From the NCBI GenBank assembly GCA_001584585.1, contig LSYV01000034.1, positions 1,015,626 to 1,079,625 on the forward strand: DNA of 64,000 nucleotides, written 5' to 3'. Below the pieces are notes generated by a model, which did no database searches, had not been told where the DNA came from, and worked only from the letters and a program-made list of their open reading frames with translations. The first letter of the stretch is position 1. The number at the start of each line of letters is the position of its first letter. Shown here in pieces: positions 1 through 13,500 of this stretch. A program made the translations under genes and the position numbers. This stretch comes from Gonium pectorale (taxonomy: Eukaryota > Chlorophyta > Chlorophyceae > Chlamydomonadales > Volvocaceae).

Positions 1-1134
1 TGTCGTATGTGTTGCCTGGGTCCAGCTGAGGGTCACGGGGTAATTCTGGGTGTGCGTGCTGGGACGTTGAAGGGTGCTCTTTGAGAGGGCCTGCCGTCCG
101 TCCGCTCAAGGAGTGTTGAAAAGGAAAACGCATACGACGAGCGACGCTCAAGGAGTGTGTTACGTATGCGTTACGGTGCAGACGTATTGCTGGCAGGGCG
201 GGACATGGGGGCGTTGGCACGGTGCTATGGGCTCGCAGCGGGTCTTAGGTCATATGCACAGTCCACAACAGATGTACGTCTGCTGGCAGCGCGGAAAACG
301 GGGGCGTTGGCACACGGCCCCGTACTGTCAGGGGCGCCGAGGCCCGTTGTACCTACCGACGATTTGCTCAAGGAGTGTGTGAGTGGGACTGATCAGGCGT
401 GTCGTGAGGGTGCTTGAGCACGGCGGAAGAATGGATCGTTTCCGACCTTGCGGTAGGAAAATGGGGAACCAGAAACGCCCTGCAATTGTCAACGTTTCCC
501 TGGCCAAAGGGCGCGGATTGGGCGCCTGCATCCGTCGCCTGAGGCGGGTCGTTGCGGTCGTTGCACCATCACGTAAGTGAATTTTCTCTACTGCTAAAGC
601 GTATGCTCCGCTCCGGAGATCATCGCATCCATTTCGGTTTCAGGCTACAGACTTTCACGGCGGTTTCAGGGCGCCTCGTCCGCCCTCGCGTGAAAATGTA
701 TTGTTCTAAGATTCTACACTTTGATTACTAATTTGAGTAAGGCGCAGGGGGGTGGCTGGCTGCCATAGCCCAAGGCCAGCCCTGCCGGCCAGTCGGGCCT
801 GCGCTGGCCGCCCCACCGTACAAACCCCCTGCCTTATCAGGGGAAGGTTCCAGTACTTCTGTGACGCGTGCCTTTGAGGCTTTCGCGAAACGCTCCGCGC
901 TTGCGACGGGTATCTTCATGCCCGCTAACCTGCGGCTTGTTTGTCAATACATTTTGTGCGTAGGGCACAGCCAACGCATTCAGGAGCTATTTCACTGCCC
1001 CCTTGGCTGCTCCCCGACGGCATGGGATGATAATGTTGCAAAGTGAAGTGGGTGTTCCATACTGATGTGGGTTAGGTTTTTGAAGCTCAACCTGTAATTT
1101 CCAAGGTCGAGGTATCAATTTATAGATGTACATG

Positions 1135-1233
1135 CTCCCCAGAGAGGGGTTGCAGGCCACACGAGCAGATTGGCTCCCGACCCGCCATATCGGAGAGGCT
1201 GGAAGGCACGCAGGCAGGGGAGAGACGGACGGA
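1135..1233 (+). repeat. Dispersed repeat R1, copy a
   Basis: Shares a core of about 80 bases with copies at 1579, 3715 (inverted) and 42301. The core contains ggttgcaggccacacgag and gattggctcc. Copies a and b also share a downstream block (ggaaggcacgcaggc then agagacggacgga) that is missing from the other two, so they may derive from one local duplication. No open frame and no clear tRNA-type A or B box is seen. Confidence 0.75.
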
Positions 1234-1578
1234 CAACGTAGACTTTCGGGCGGGGGTATGTTGACATGGTGGCATGCAGAAGCAGACCAAAGTGCTCCCT
1301 GCCCAGTAGCTTAGCGCCGAAGGACCGGTTGTAACTGTAGGCGGAGTCGGCTGCTCGGTGGAGAGGCGGGGGCCCCGGGGGGAGGGTTAGGCAGGGGGTC
1401 CATCAGGCAACCGCGAGGGGGAAAAGGGGGGAGAGCAGCCACGGGGCCAAGGGCGGTCTGTAGGGCATATCCCCACCGCCTGCAGGGGCACAGGCACAAC
1501 AAGAAGCAAACACAGGCAGGGCGTACAGCCAGGATGCACGCAGAATTCTCTTTTATCGCACGCAGCCAGGAGCTCAGG

Positions 1579-1678
1579 CCCCCAGAGAGCGGTTGCAGGC
1601 CACACGAGCCGATTGGCTCCCTGCCCACCACAGCAGAGAGGGTGGAAGGCACGCAGGCGGGGGAGAGACGGACGGAGA
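1579..1678 (+). repeat. Dispersed repeat R1, copy b
   Basis: Second direct copy, about 440 bases after copy a. It matches the shared core closely (cccagagagcggttgcagg, cacacgagccgattggctcc, agcagagagggtg) and carries the same extra downstream block as copy a. Confidence 0.75.
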
Positions 1679-3227
1679 ACTCGACGGCGAGAGTGGAAAA
1701 CGAGGATGCAGCGCCTGTGTAGAGGCCTGGCGACTTCGCAAGGTTTTGCCCTTCGACTCCCTGCCGGTACATGTCATTGGTCCAGCCAGAGGTCAGGCAC
1801 GCCTTCCCACAGAAGCCTGGGTCTGCTGCCGCTGCTAACACGCACGCCCACAAGCGTGCTTGCCCCCGCCCAGCCGCCGAACCCGGTTCCAATCGGGTCA
1901 GACCGCGTCCGCATCTGGCCAAGACAGCGCCACGACCATGATAACCCTGTCAAGTCCCTTGACGGTGCTGCAATTCTGTTGGAAAGCTAACCACCTCAAC
2001 AGCCTGCTGTGAAGGACTACAACGGCAGGCCTAGCTCCACTCGGATCAGGAGTGCGCACTGTGCGCCAGCCCGACACACGGGTCACATCTCACATGGGCG
2101 CCTGACAAGGCCCGTACGGCCTACGGCGGGTCCGCAGCACCCGGCCGTACAGGAACGTGTGCACGCCCTGGATACAAGCGGAGCGGAAGGGGCGGTTTCC
2201 GGGCATACCCTTTGCCAGTTGACAAGAACGGGAGTAGCAATCCTACCAGGGTCCCAGCCGGTCGCAGAGGTCGCAGCCGGATCAGGCGATTACTAAAACT
2301 AGCACGCTACCTGCCATGGCGCTTCGTCCTGTATGAAGCTATGCCAGACGGCATGGCCACGAATCGCCACCGAGTGCCATAGCCTCGTAGGTTAAGGAAA
2401 CCAGCACAGTGCAGGTGCAGGAACGAGCGGATGTAGGCGGATTACGGTTGCCACAGAGAACGGCGCAACGGTACACCGCCATTAAGCACTGGGGCAGGTT
2501 GGCCCGGGGCTATGGCGGGCGATCCAAGCCAGCAGCTGGGTCCTCTCGTCTCGGAGGAGCCAGCCAACCAGTGTGTCGGCATTCGTATGACATGGCCGCG
2601 CTCAAATAGGTTGGGGGGCTGCTGCTCGGTGTCCGGCGGCGACCGGCAGCAACGGCGCTTCCGTCTCTGCCGTTGTGCACTGGGGTTGGGAAATTACCGT
2701 TCTCACTGGAAGGGCCGTTCCGCCCTTTAAGTCTCCTTTGCCCTTCGCTGTCGCTCCTACCCGAAACCTTCCCGACGGCAAAAGAACCCGCGTGCTTCCA
2801 GGTTCCAGCCCGCCGGCCCGCATGCAGGCACTCTTTTGCATGTGGCTTCACTACGGGCCCTTCCTGTCCGCGTCGCCCCGAGAACACAGGTTACAGGTAC
2901 CCGTTAAAGCCTGTGCGGCCATGGGTAGTTTGTAAGTAGATTGTCCGAGAACAGCTGCCCCAGGCGCCCCAGCTGCAATATAATGCTCCCCTGCTGCTAC
3001 CGTGCCGGGTACCCTGGCCCGTGCTGAAAACACGATCCCTGCTAGATTGTGGATAACGAGAAGACGCGAAACGCAAACCCGGCGTACTCCTCTCTGTTAC
3101 GCAGTAGACATTGCTCGCCCTCAAAGCATCCAAATGAAGTGGGTTGAAGGCAGGGCGTGCGTATGGGTGCAGGCGCAGGCGCGGGTCATGGTGTGGGTAG
3201 GGGCAAGAGTATGAGGTATGACACGGC

Positions 3228-3977
3228 CAGACACACCCGAATGTGAGATGTTTCCAGTAGGGCGGGCGGGTACAAGGAGGTGGTGGCTGTGACGCCGTCC
3301 CAGCGCAACACGTTCCTTTCGGATGCCAAGGCCATCAGGCGCAGTGGGGGCGTGGTGGCCCCCTACCTGACCGTGCTTGGCTGCGCACTTCGCAAAGCGC
3401 ACCAGGGCAAGTTCGAGGAGTTGCATGGGAAGGGTCTGTTCCCACGGTGGCGGAAGGGCGTGGAGATTGAGTACATGGAGTCAGGGGGCTGGATGCTGTA
3501 CGATTTGGGCACTTTGGATAGTGCGCAGGGTTTCGGCCCTGAGGAGCATACTTGTACGGTTGCTGCCGTACGGGTGGTTTCTCTCACGACAATACACACT
3601 AAACCCACGAACTCTCAGGTCATTTTCTGCAATTGCCAAGTTTGCATACGGGTTCTCACAGCGCCAAGTTGGTGTGTGTATCAGTTGCGCTTTTTGTTTT
3701 CGTGTTTTGGACAACGGGTGTTTCACCCTCTCTGCTATGGTGGGTCGGGAGCCAATCGGCTCGTGTGGCCTGCGACCCCTCTGGGGAGCCTGTAATATGC
3801 AGTCTGCAGGACAAGACAGGCAAAGTCCCGCCCACCCCAAAGGGACCAGCTTACGAGCTCACCTGCTATGTGGTTGTGCTTGGCCATGTTGTCGTCTCTG
3901 CCACTGTACCAGCGCGTACCAGCTTTGTACCAGCCCGCCCTACTGGAAACGTCGCGCCTTCGGGTGTGTATGACTGC
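3228..3977. mobile_element. Short element with ~50-base terminal inverted repeats
   Basis: The left end (3228-3277) read in reverse matches the right end (about 3923-3977) over some 50 bases. Shared blocks are gcccgccctactggaaac and ttcgggtgtgt. The arms differ at several positions, so the element is not young. It is about 750 bases long. An uncharacterised open frame (3280-3795) lies between the arms, and an inverted copy of repeat R1 sits inside at 3715-3800. Related single arms occur at 53590-53649 and 63887-63936. The structure fits a non-autonomous DNA transposon. No target-site duplication could be fixed with confidence. Confidence 0.5.
3715..3800 (-). repeat. Dispersed repeat R1, copy c (inverted)
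   Basis: Read on the minus strand this copy matches copy d at 42301 almost end to end, including attacaggctcccca at one side and gagggtgaaacaccc at the other. These two copies share edges that copies a and b lack, which helps define the full unit. It is nested in the inverted-repeat element at 3228-3977. Confidence 0.75.
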
Positions 3978-5150
3978 AGAGGCGGGGGCTCCTTCTTTCG
4001 CAGCTTTCCCGTTTTTACCAGACCGGCGCGCGCCCCGCCCGCCCTCCCTCGACGCTTAACGCCGATGTACACACCTGGCAGGCCGGTTATGGCGCCCTAT
4101 TTGGGCATGGCACCCAACCTCCCGCCACGGCTGAGGCCCGTCCCGTACAGCACCAACGGCAGCCCGGAAGCTGGATAGCTATGCCTGTCTTCAGCAGGAA
4201 CGGATGCCGAAGTGACGTACTCCAGTACTGAATGCTGCAGTGCAAGCAGGGACAACATTAGAAGGCAGTAAGCGCAGAGCGCCTCACTCCCCTTCCTTCT
4301 GTCAAACTTGTCAAACAAGGCGACAGGTTTCCGCAGGTTTCTCTTTTTTGCGACCGGCGCAGGCATGCCGCACTTCATCTTTTGCCCAAGTGATACGCCC
4401 AGCATGTGTAGACAAGCCATCCTTGGGGCTTCGCAGCAGGGGGCTGCTATGCAGAAGCAAGGTGGCTGGTACAGGCTGTTACATAGTGCTTTGCGGGGTC
4501 GGCCGCCCTGACCCAAGCGGCTAGGGCCTGGATGAGAGGCCTGAAGTATCTGCTGTCTGGTACGACGTGCTCCATCCCTGTGGATTCTGTGGCTGCTCGA
4601 GGGTTGCGGTCATATCTATTGCTTCTCCCAGTCCAAGGGACCGAGATACATGTACATGCCCCGAGTTGGACGAGGAGCTGCTGTCACGAAACCCGCAGCC
4701 CCGTTTCCAACACGCACCGGCTCCTTTCCCTCCTCCACATCCTGCCAAGGTGCATTGCTCCGAGCCCATCAAACCCCCACGTCTACACCGTTCACACAAA
4801 GATGGCCAACCAGCGCGCTCTGACACCGAGGCCTACAGTGCAATTGTATCCTCCCGCCATCCCGAGTAGACGCGGGGGTCAGCAGTTCTGGCTTGGGGGG
4901 CGAGTGAGACAGTGGGATGCCTTGGGGTGTGCGCACTCTGTGCTCCTACCAAGACATTGCTTGAGAATATAGCATATGGATTGTAATTGCAACAATGCAA
5001 GGCTTTGCCGGTGGGACACTGCAGAATGGAGGCCCGGCCGTACGCGAGAGGCGGCGAGCCACGAAAAACTGCCTGACCAGTCCGCAATTGTTGGACTGCC
5101 CTGCTGTTTCGCTCCTTTCATACCCAGCTGCATTTATCTTACTGGCGAAA

Positions 5151-6195
<1,045 letters not shown>

Positions 6196-7557
6196 AAAGC
6201 GTGCCGCTGCTCGGCCAGACTTCGCAGCGAGCGGCGCTCAAGCGCTGAGCGCTCAGCGATGGATGCATTGGCGAGGAGAAGGGCCTGAGGCCTTTGTCAG
6301 GAGGCGGGAGCTGTCCGGAACAGGAGCTCAGTCTGGACGTGGACCGCCGCAGCCCCAGGGCCGCGAGGGGCGTGAAGTCAGCGCACCGGTGGCATGTAGC
6401 TCCATGCGGAGCAGCAGGGGAGTCTGCGTGGTGCCGTGGACGCACACCCTTGCCGGCAGCAGCAGGACAGGGCACGTCGGCACGCCCCATGGCATCGGGC
6501 GTTGTTACTGGATGTGTGTGATGCGTGCAAGGGCGGACGGGGCAGTGCTGCCGTGGAGCGCAACAGAGTTCTGGTCTGTAGCCTTTGGCGGTGAGGACTC
6601 GCACTGCGGTCACGGGAGGCCATGTTTTGGGGCTTCGTCGCGCGCGTGGAGGCAATTTTGGTCGTAGTCTGCCTCTGTCTCTGGTCGTTTCACGGGACAC
6701 TGATGAACTCGGCTTGCGCTACTGACGACGCCCACGAACCTGCCGGTATGCCCTATTCAATACGTCGCCATCACCTTTGGTAAGGGAATGTTTCGTTTGT
6801 GGGGAATCAAGGGGAATTGTCACGGCCCCTGAACAGGCCGTGAGATGGGCGCGCCACCCGGGTATTTTGCGCACCCCAGGTATATGGCGCGTGTAACCCC
6901 TCAGTTCATGCCTTCGCCTCGTGTTATTGCGCACTTGGCACAGCACGGACTCAGCCACTGCTTCCGTGCGTGGTCGGGCTTGTCTCAAACAGGGTTATGC
7001 CCCGAGCGGCGCCGCCATGAGGTTGCCCGACACGGGGGCAGAGCACGCCATGAAAGATCAGGAGAAAACACGCGTTTGGGCATTTACGGGGAACGAGTGG
7101 GTCACCCTGACATACACAGTGACAGGTTGGGAAGCAGGTGATGGGCTAGAGGCACCCCCATCCCGTGGCACCAGGCCCCCATGAGGTTAGGAGCCCCAAC
7201 CTGACGGGGAGGGTGGGAACTGCAGGGACTGAAGGACGACAACACAACCCATGGCACATTCACTGCACTAAAAGCTTTTGTGGCTAGACAGGTTGACGAA
7301 GGGACAAAGCCGCGACGGTTGTAACCTACTGCCTTGTCGTGTGTGTGGAGACAATGAGCCATAACGTACAGCTATGCGGTGTCATACATGGTAGCTGAAG
7401 GCAATGAGCTCCACCTGCCAAATGCAAAGGTCAAAACCCAAAAAGCATATGACTGGAATGGCGCGCGCAGGAGCGCGTAGCACAGGCTTAGCAATGCGGA
7501 TATAGTTGCTGGCGTTAAAACGAAAGCGTGGTCCTTTGGCGCCCTACCCCAAATAAC
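6196..7557. other. Intergenic region, rps10 to GRDP gene
   Basis: No supported gene. The first part should hold the rps10 3' UTR. The first TGTAA word lies far downstream, near 6892, so the polyadenylation site is not obvious. Small inverted words such as gctcaagcgctgagcgctcagc (about 6237-6258) occur but have no assigned function. Confidence 0.55.
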
Positions 7558-10500
7558 ATGTCGGGGTCGCTCCCGTCGGTCGACCCCGCGGGCGTGGAGG
7601 CACTCGCGACGCGCGTGCGCCAGCTGCTGTGGGTGGTGCTGGACAGCGTCCCCGCAGAGCTGGTGGAGTGGAGCCTACTGTTGGTCCGGCTGCTGCACGC
7701 GGCCGACACCTTCCCCCGAGGTGGGGCAGGAGGTTCGGCACGCCCTTCCCCCCGAAGTGCCAGTGGCCAGCGCGCGGCCAGTCCCAGTCCCCTGAAGTGC
7801 AGCACAGTCGCCTCGACACCCGTCGTGTGAAGAAACGTTCCCCGCTGGTTGGACGGAAGGCATGCACCCATGTTACTCCGGAGCGCTGCACGGCACATCC
7901 ATCTCCCCGGCACACGCACATAACCGACCGCACCGAACACACCGGCACTGGCGCAAGCAATCACGTCCCGCAAATGCGACGCATTGTGGACCGCACTCAC
8001 TTTTGTACGTTTGTACAACAGGTGGGCTGTACGGCGGGCACTATGCCGTGCAGGCGTGCCTGCGCTACGAGGGCTGCTGGCTGCCGCTGCTCGCCCGCGC
8101 GGCGGCGGGCGCCGCCCGCAAGGGCAAGGGCAAGCCGCCGCCGCCGCTGGTGCCGCCGCTGGACGTCGCGCTGGCCTGGCTGCTGCACCGGGTGACGCAG
8201 CCGGCGGCGTACGCGTCCGACTGCGAGCAGAGCGTCGGCGTGGTGGGTGGGCCGTGGTGGTGGGCCGGCACGGAGGCGGCGGCGGGGAGGAGGGAGGGAG
8301 GGAGGGGCCGTAGATGGAGGAGCCGCAGACGGGGGTCGGGGTAAGCGTTGACCGGCAGGGCACGATGGCGGGTGTAGTGAGAGAGGGAGCGAGCATTCTT
8401 ACCAGGGGAGCGTTACTCGCACATCATTGCCGGTGACGTCGAGGCAAGAAGTAGAGAGGAGCAGCCCCTCTCGCTGCGCCTCCCGCTTGCAACGCGGCCG
8501 GGCTGGGCCTGCGGAGACCCCCACCCAGTCTGCATGCCGAGCCGTGGGAGGGGAGGGGGTTGATGCCGTGAAACGAGATTGCCAGTTGTGCAGGGAGGCG
8601 AGCCCTGCTGGCGCGTGTGGCATGGTGCGACGCGGTGCGGTGCGGCGGCCGGGGTCGGGGGTCGCGGATTGGGGACGCGCAGGCCGGGTGTGGTGTGCAG
8701 TCGAGTGCAGAGGGGCGGCCCTGGCGATGGCTGCGGCCCCGACTTCGTTGGGCAGGCCGCCGCACGGAGCAGGCCGCCGCCCGCAGGGCACTGCCGGGAA
8801 TGGGCTGCGCCAGGGTCCAGGTCGCCGGGACAGAGACGGGGACGGGGGCAACGCACCATGGGCCTCGTCTCTCCGCCGGCTTTTCGCCGACCCGTTTCCC
8901 GCCGACCTCGAATTTCGGCTTCAGCTGCATGCCCGTCGCCACCTCCACGTGAAGGACTGAGTAACCCGAACACCCCGCCCCGCCGCCGTTCCGCCAGCTA
9001 CTGGATCCGCCGCCCGGCCAGGCGTTCCGCTTCGCCGGTGCGCGCGCCTACACCCACAACGACACGCCGCTGCAGCGGGCCGCGTGGGCCAGCCGGGAGG
9101 CGTGGGACGCAGACTACGTCTTCGGCAGCGGCAATGAGGAAGGCGCCCGTGGCGGCGGCGGTGGCGGTGGCGGCGGCGGCAGTGCACGAGGCGGTGTGCG
9201 CAGTCGCGGCGGCGGGCGCAGCAGCGGCGAGGCGCAGGGGCCGTGGTTCGGCTCCGGGCCAGGGGACGGGAACGGCGGCGGCGGTGGCGGTGGCGGGTCT
9301 CACAAGCCGCGGTCGCCGTTCTGGCCGCCGGCGCCGCCGGGCTCCCGCTGGGACCTTGCCACCCAGAAAGCGCCGCCTCCGCCGACGGTGGCCGCGGGCG
9401 GCGGCAAGGGCGATGTTGGGGCACTCGGCGGCGGCGGCGGCGGCGGCGGTGGCGGCGGGGCTGCGCTGGGCGGCCGCTCGCGGCTGGCTGGCGCGCTGTG
9501 TGGGCGCATGTCGGAGCTGTGTCCGCTGCTGCACTCGCTGCTGCGGCCCGCCTACCTGGACCCCGACGTGCTGGCGCAGGCGGTGCAGAGGTGGGTGGCG
9601 GCGGGAGGGGAGGGGAGGGGATGGAAGGATGGAGAGCTGCGTGGGCGCCAGCCAGGCGTCCTGAGATGGGTAGAGCAAGGCGGTGCAGAGGCTGCGCCTG
9701 CGCGCCGTTCCCGGGTGCAGGCAGCAGGCGGGGGTGCGTAGGTCAGCACAAACTGCGGAAACTATCCTGCAGGTCGTGAATCTAGGTTTGCGGATGTTGG
9801 TGTGGTGTCTGGGCTGGCTGCTGGCGGGCCAGTATCGGGACACGTTGAAGGGGCCTCCCCGGCCTTCGCCCGCCCCCCGCCCCACCGGAAGGGGAGCCGT
9901 CGCCAGTCACGACGCTGGGAGCCCTCAGTCACTCAGCCTTTGAAGGTTCGGGATGGCGTCTGCCGCCCGCGTCTCTACCAAGAACGCCAACCATCCCACA
10001 CATCCCCGCCCCGCCCATCGCTCCGCCCCCCCCGCCGCCCTGCCGCCGCCCCGCCGCCGCCCTCGCCCATCGCTCCGCCGATCCCACCCGGCCCCGCCCC
10101 TTCCGCGCCTGCTGCCGCAGGTACTGTCGCTTCCTGATGCTGCAGGCCATGCACCCACACGTGCCCTGCGTGCCCACCACGGTGAGGCGGCCGGGGGGGG
10201 GAGTGGGTTGCCGGGGGGGGGAGGGGGGTGGGGCGCGTCTCGGGGGTCAGGGGGGCGGCCAGGGCTGGGGGCCGGGGGCGGCCAGGCGGTGGGGGGGACG
10301 GGGGCGGGCAGGCGGGGGAAGGGGGGGGCGGGGGCGGCCAGGCGGGGGAACGGGGGGGGCGGTTGCGGCCAGGCGGGGGGAGGAGGCGGTTGCGGCCAGG
10401 GCTGGGGGACGATGACGGGAAACGGGGCGCACCGCGTGAGGCGTGAGGCGGCCGGGGGCCGTGCGGCGGAGGGGCCAGGGCGTGCAGTCGGGGAAGTGCC

Positions 10501-13500
10501 CCCGCCGCAGTGCAGTGGAGCGCCATGGCGCGCCGGTGCCTGGGTGCCGGCGGGGACGGGGAGGCGGGCAGGCGCGGGCAGGCCGAGCGACGGACCCGGT
10601 CGGGGATCCTCAAGGCGGCGACAGGGCCCGGAGGGCCGCTTCCGGGACCACCTTCCCCGCTGGCTCACCTTAATCATCCCGAACTAGTGTTCTCAACTTG
10701 TAACCACTCGTACGGCGGCGCGGGCCACAGGGCTGGAGGGCCACGGGGATGGAGGGCCACGGGGCTGGAGGGCCACAGGGCTGGAGGGCCACAGGGCTGG
10801 AGGGCCACAGGGCTGGAGGGCCACGGGGCTGGAGGGCCACGGGGCTGGAGGGCCACAGGGCTGGAGGGCCACGGGGCTGGAGGGCCACGGGGCTGGAGGG
10901 CCACGGGGCTCGAGGGCCACGAGCCCAAACGCATCCTCCTCACCTGCGCCGTGCGCCGCTGCCTCTCCGCTCTGCCCCTCCATCTCCCTCCCCCNCCNCN
11001 CNCNCNCNCNCNCNCNCGCNCNCGCNCGCNCNCNCNCNCNCNCGCGCNCGCGCGCGCGCGCGCGCGCGCGCGCGCGCGCNNNNNNNNNNNNNNNNNNNNN
11101 NNNNNNNNNNNNNNNNNNNNNNNNNNNNNNNNNNNNNNNNNNNNNNNNNNNNNNNNNNNNNNNNNNNNNNNNNNNNNNNNNNNNNNNNNNNNNNNNNNNN
11201 NNNNNNNNNNNNNNNNNNNNNNNNNNNNNNNNNNNNNNNNNNNNNNNNNNNNNNNNNNNNNNNNNNNNNCCGTTTCGGCGTAACCGTTTGCTTTTGGGCC
11301 CCCGACCCCGCCCCCCCCACCCGCCCCTCCCGCGCCGCGGCAGGACATCGCCCTGATGTGGGTGGCCCACATGGCGGTCCCCGCCGCGTATCGGGACACC
11401 TGCCGCCGCCTGCTGGGCGCGGGCGCCTCGGTGGCCCCCTCGCCCGGCGCGCTGCGGCTGGACGACCGGGGGCCGGCCTTTGAGGAGACGCGGCGGCTGT
11501 ACGAACACCATTTCGGTGCGGCGCGGGTGGAGGGGTGGAGGCTTGGAAGGCATTCTCAGTATCAGTAGAGGTGGAGGTGGAGGGGGGGGGGTGCGTCCGC
11601 CGGCCCCTCCCGGGTCCCGTCCCCCTCTCTCCCCCCTCTCCCCGCTACCTCCCCTCCCGCGTGCTCCGTTGGCACTCCGTGCGGCTCGCAGCCCCCCGCC
11701 AGCGTCCGGGAGCACCACTGCCTGGCATGACGGCTCCATGCTTGCCTGAGCGCTGCGGCTCTCGCTGGTTTTCGTTGAGCGTGGGCACGGAGCTCACCCG
11801 GCTGCTGGTCGTGCGGACCTCGCTCCACTACCCCCCTCCCCCCTCCCTCACCTCCCCAACCCCGGCAGGCGAGGTCTACGACCCGCCCCTCACCCGCGCG
11901 GTGCCGCTCTCCACGCCGCACCCGCTGCTCTCCTCGCCCCTGGCGCCCTTCCTCCCCGCATTCGACACCGCCGCCGCCGCCGCCAGCGCAACGAGCATCG
12001 CGGGCGCAGCGGCGGCGGCGGAGGGGCTGCGCAGCCCCGCCGCAGTGGCGGCTGCGGTGGAGCTGGATGAGCTTGCCGACGACGGTGCCGCTGCCAGCGG
12101 CGGCGGTGGCGACGTAGGGGGGAGGCAGCCTTCCGCGCCGCTGATCCGCGTGCAGCCGGCGGGGGCGGGGGCCGTCGGCAGCCACCAGCGGTTTGCGACG
12201 GCGGCGGGGGCCGCGGTGCCGCCGGCGGGGCTGCACTGCGGGGCGCACGCTCTGTACCTGGCGTACCTCCTGCGCCGCGGCGCTCGGCGCGGCGGGCGGA
12301 ACCTGCTGGGCCTGGTGCTCGGGCAGGCGCACCGGCGGCGCGCGGCCGTGAGGTGGGGCCGCGTTTGTGTTGTTGTTGTTGTCGGGGCACGTTACGCGAA
12401 GGGCGTGATCAAAACACAGTGGCACAAAGCAAACAGGCGAGCAAGCACGTAAACAAGCGTCCTGGCCGGGACCCCGACACGAACCTCGTGTATGTGTGTG
12501 TGTTACGCATGCGATGCGGAGTGCAGAAAGACATGTAAAGATTCAGCGAGCAAAGGCATTCTAGCCAGCAGCCCGTGAACCCTCTATCGTGTGTGTTGAA
12601 ATGGAAACGACGCATACGACGAGCGTAAGCGCGAAAGTGATGGTGTCGTGTATGTGTGTGTGTGGGGTGGGGGGGGGGGCGGGTACGGTAATACGGAACG
12701 GGAAACGGGTCGCGTCGTGGACGACCGGGGGGTGTATGTGTGTGTGGAGGGGGTGGGGGTGGAGGGGGTGGGAGGCACACGACGCCGAGGCAGGCCATAG
12801 GTGCAGCAAGGGGCCGGGGGGGGGGGGGGCATCAAGCGTCTTTGGTTTCATTTGGGCACCAACCAAACCCTGCTAGGCTACAAGGCCAGGTGGGCTCATG
12901 CCGTCATCGTGCGGAAGAGTTCGCCGAGTCGCGTTGTGTGGACCCGGTCTTGTAGCCCGTGGTTGAGCCGTGAGGAGGGAATGGCGCGACTGGACGGGAA
13001 AGCATGGCGTCCGGAGACCGTGTAGCCGTACCGGCTAGCAAGTGGGCGGGGAGGCGCACGCGAGCCGGCGGCGCGTGGCCCCACAGGTCAGGTTCCTTCG
13101 TGTCCGTACCGCATGCGCACGCCCCCCTATCCATCCGCCTCTCCACCAAAATTGCTTTGCGGTAACACGGCACTGGCCGCACCGGCAGCAGCTTGCCGAC
13201 AGTGCCGCCCGCCTCCTGTGGCTCGCAGCCGGCTCCCCGTGCGGCTCCCTCCAACTCCCTCCCAAAAGCGCCTCCGCAATGCGCAAACTGCTCCGTTTGC
13301 ATTAGGAGAGCACCGAGCTCGTTTGTGGGACCTGCACTCGCGCCCGCAGGCACGTGGCCGACAAGGCCGCCCGCTTCTGGGACTTCAAGCACCTGCCCCA
13401 CTCGGACTGCCACCCCTACTGGCGCAAGCTGCGCCTCCGCACCGTCGATCCCGCCTCCGTCGCCGCCGCGTCGTACGACGCACAGTACAACGCACAGCAG

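Larger units (their letters stand above)
1..5150. other. Gene-poor, repeat-bearing stretch
   Basis: I find no protein-coding gene that I can support here. Open frames on both strands are short, overlap one another and show no family motif or consistent exon phasing. The stretch holds two direct copies and one inverted copy of a dispersed repeat (near 1135, 1579 and 3715) and an element with terminal inverted repeats at 3228-3977. The 12-base word gctcaaggagtg occurs three times within the first 400 bases. An open frame at 3280-3795 lies inside the inverted-repeat element and could be a decayed element gene, but nothing in it is recognisable. Confidence 0.6.

Noticed and set aside
3280..3795. 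171-codon plus-strand frame
   Set aside because: Lies between the arms of an inverted-repeat element, contains part of repeat R1 at its end and matches no family I know. Not annotated as a gene.
11562..12425. 287-codon minus-strand frame opposite the GRDP gene
   Set aside because: It is the mirror of a GC-rich coding exon on the plus strand and has no motif of its own.
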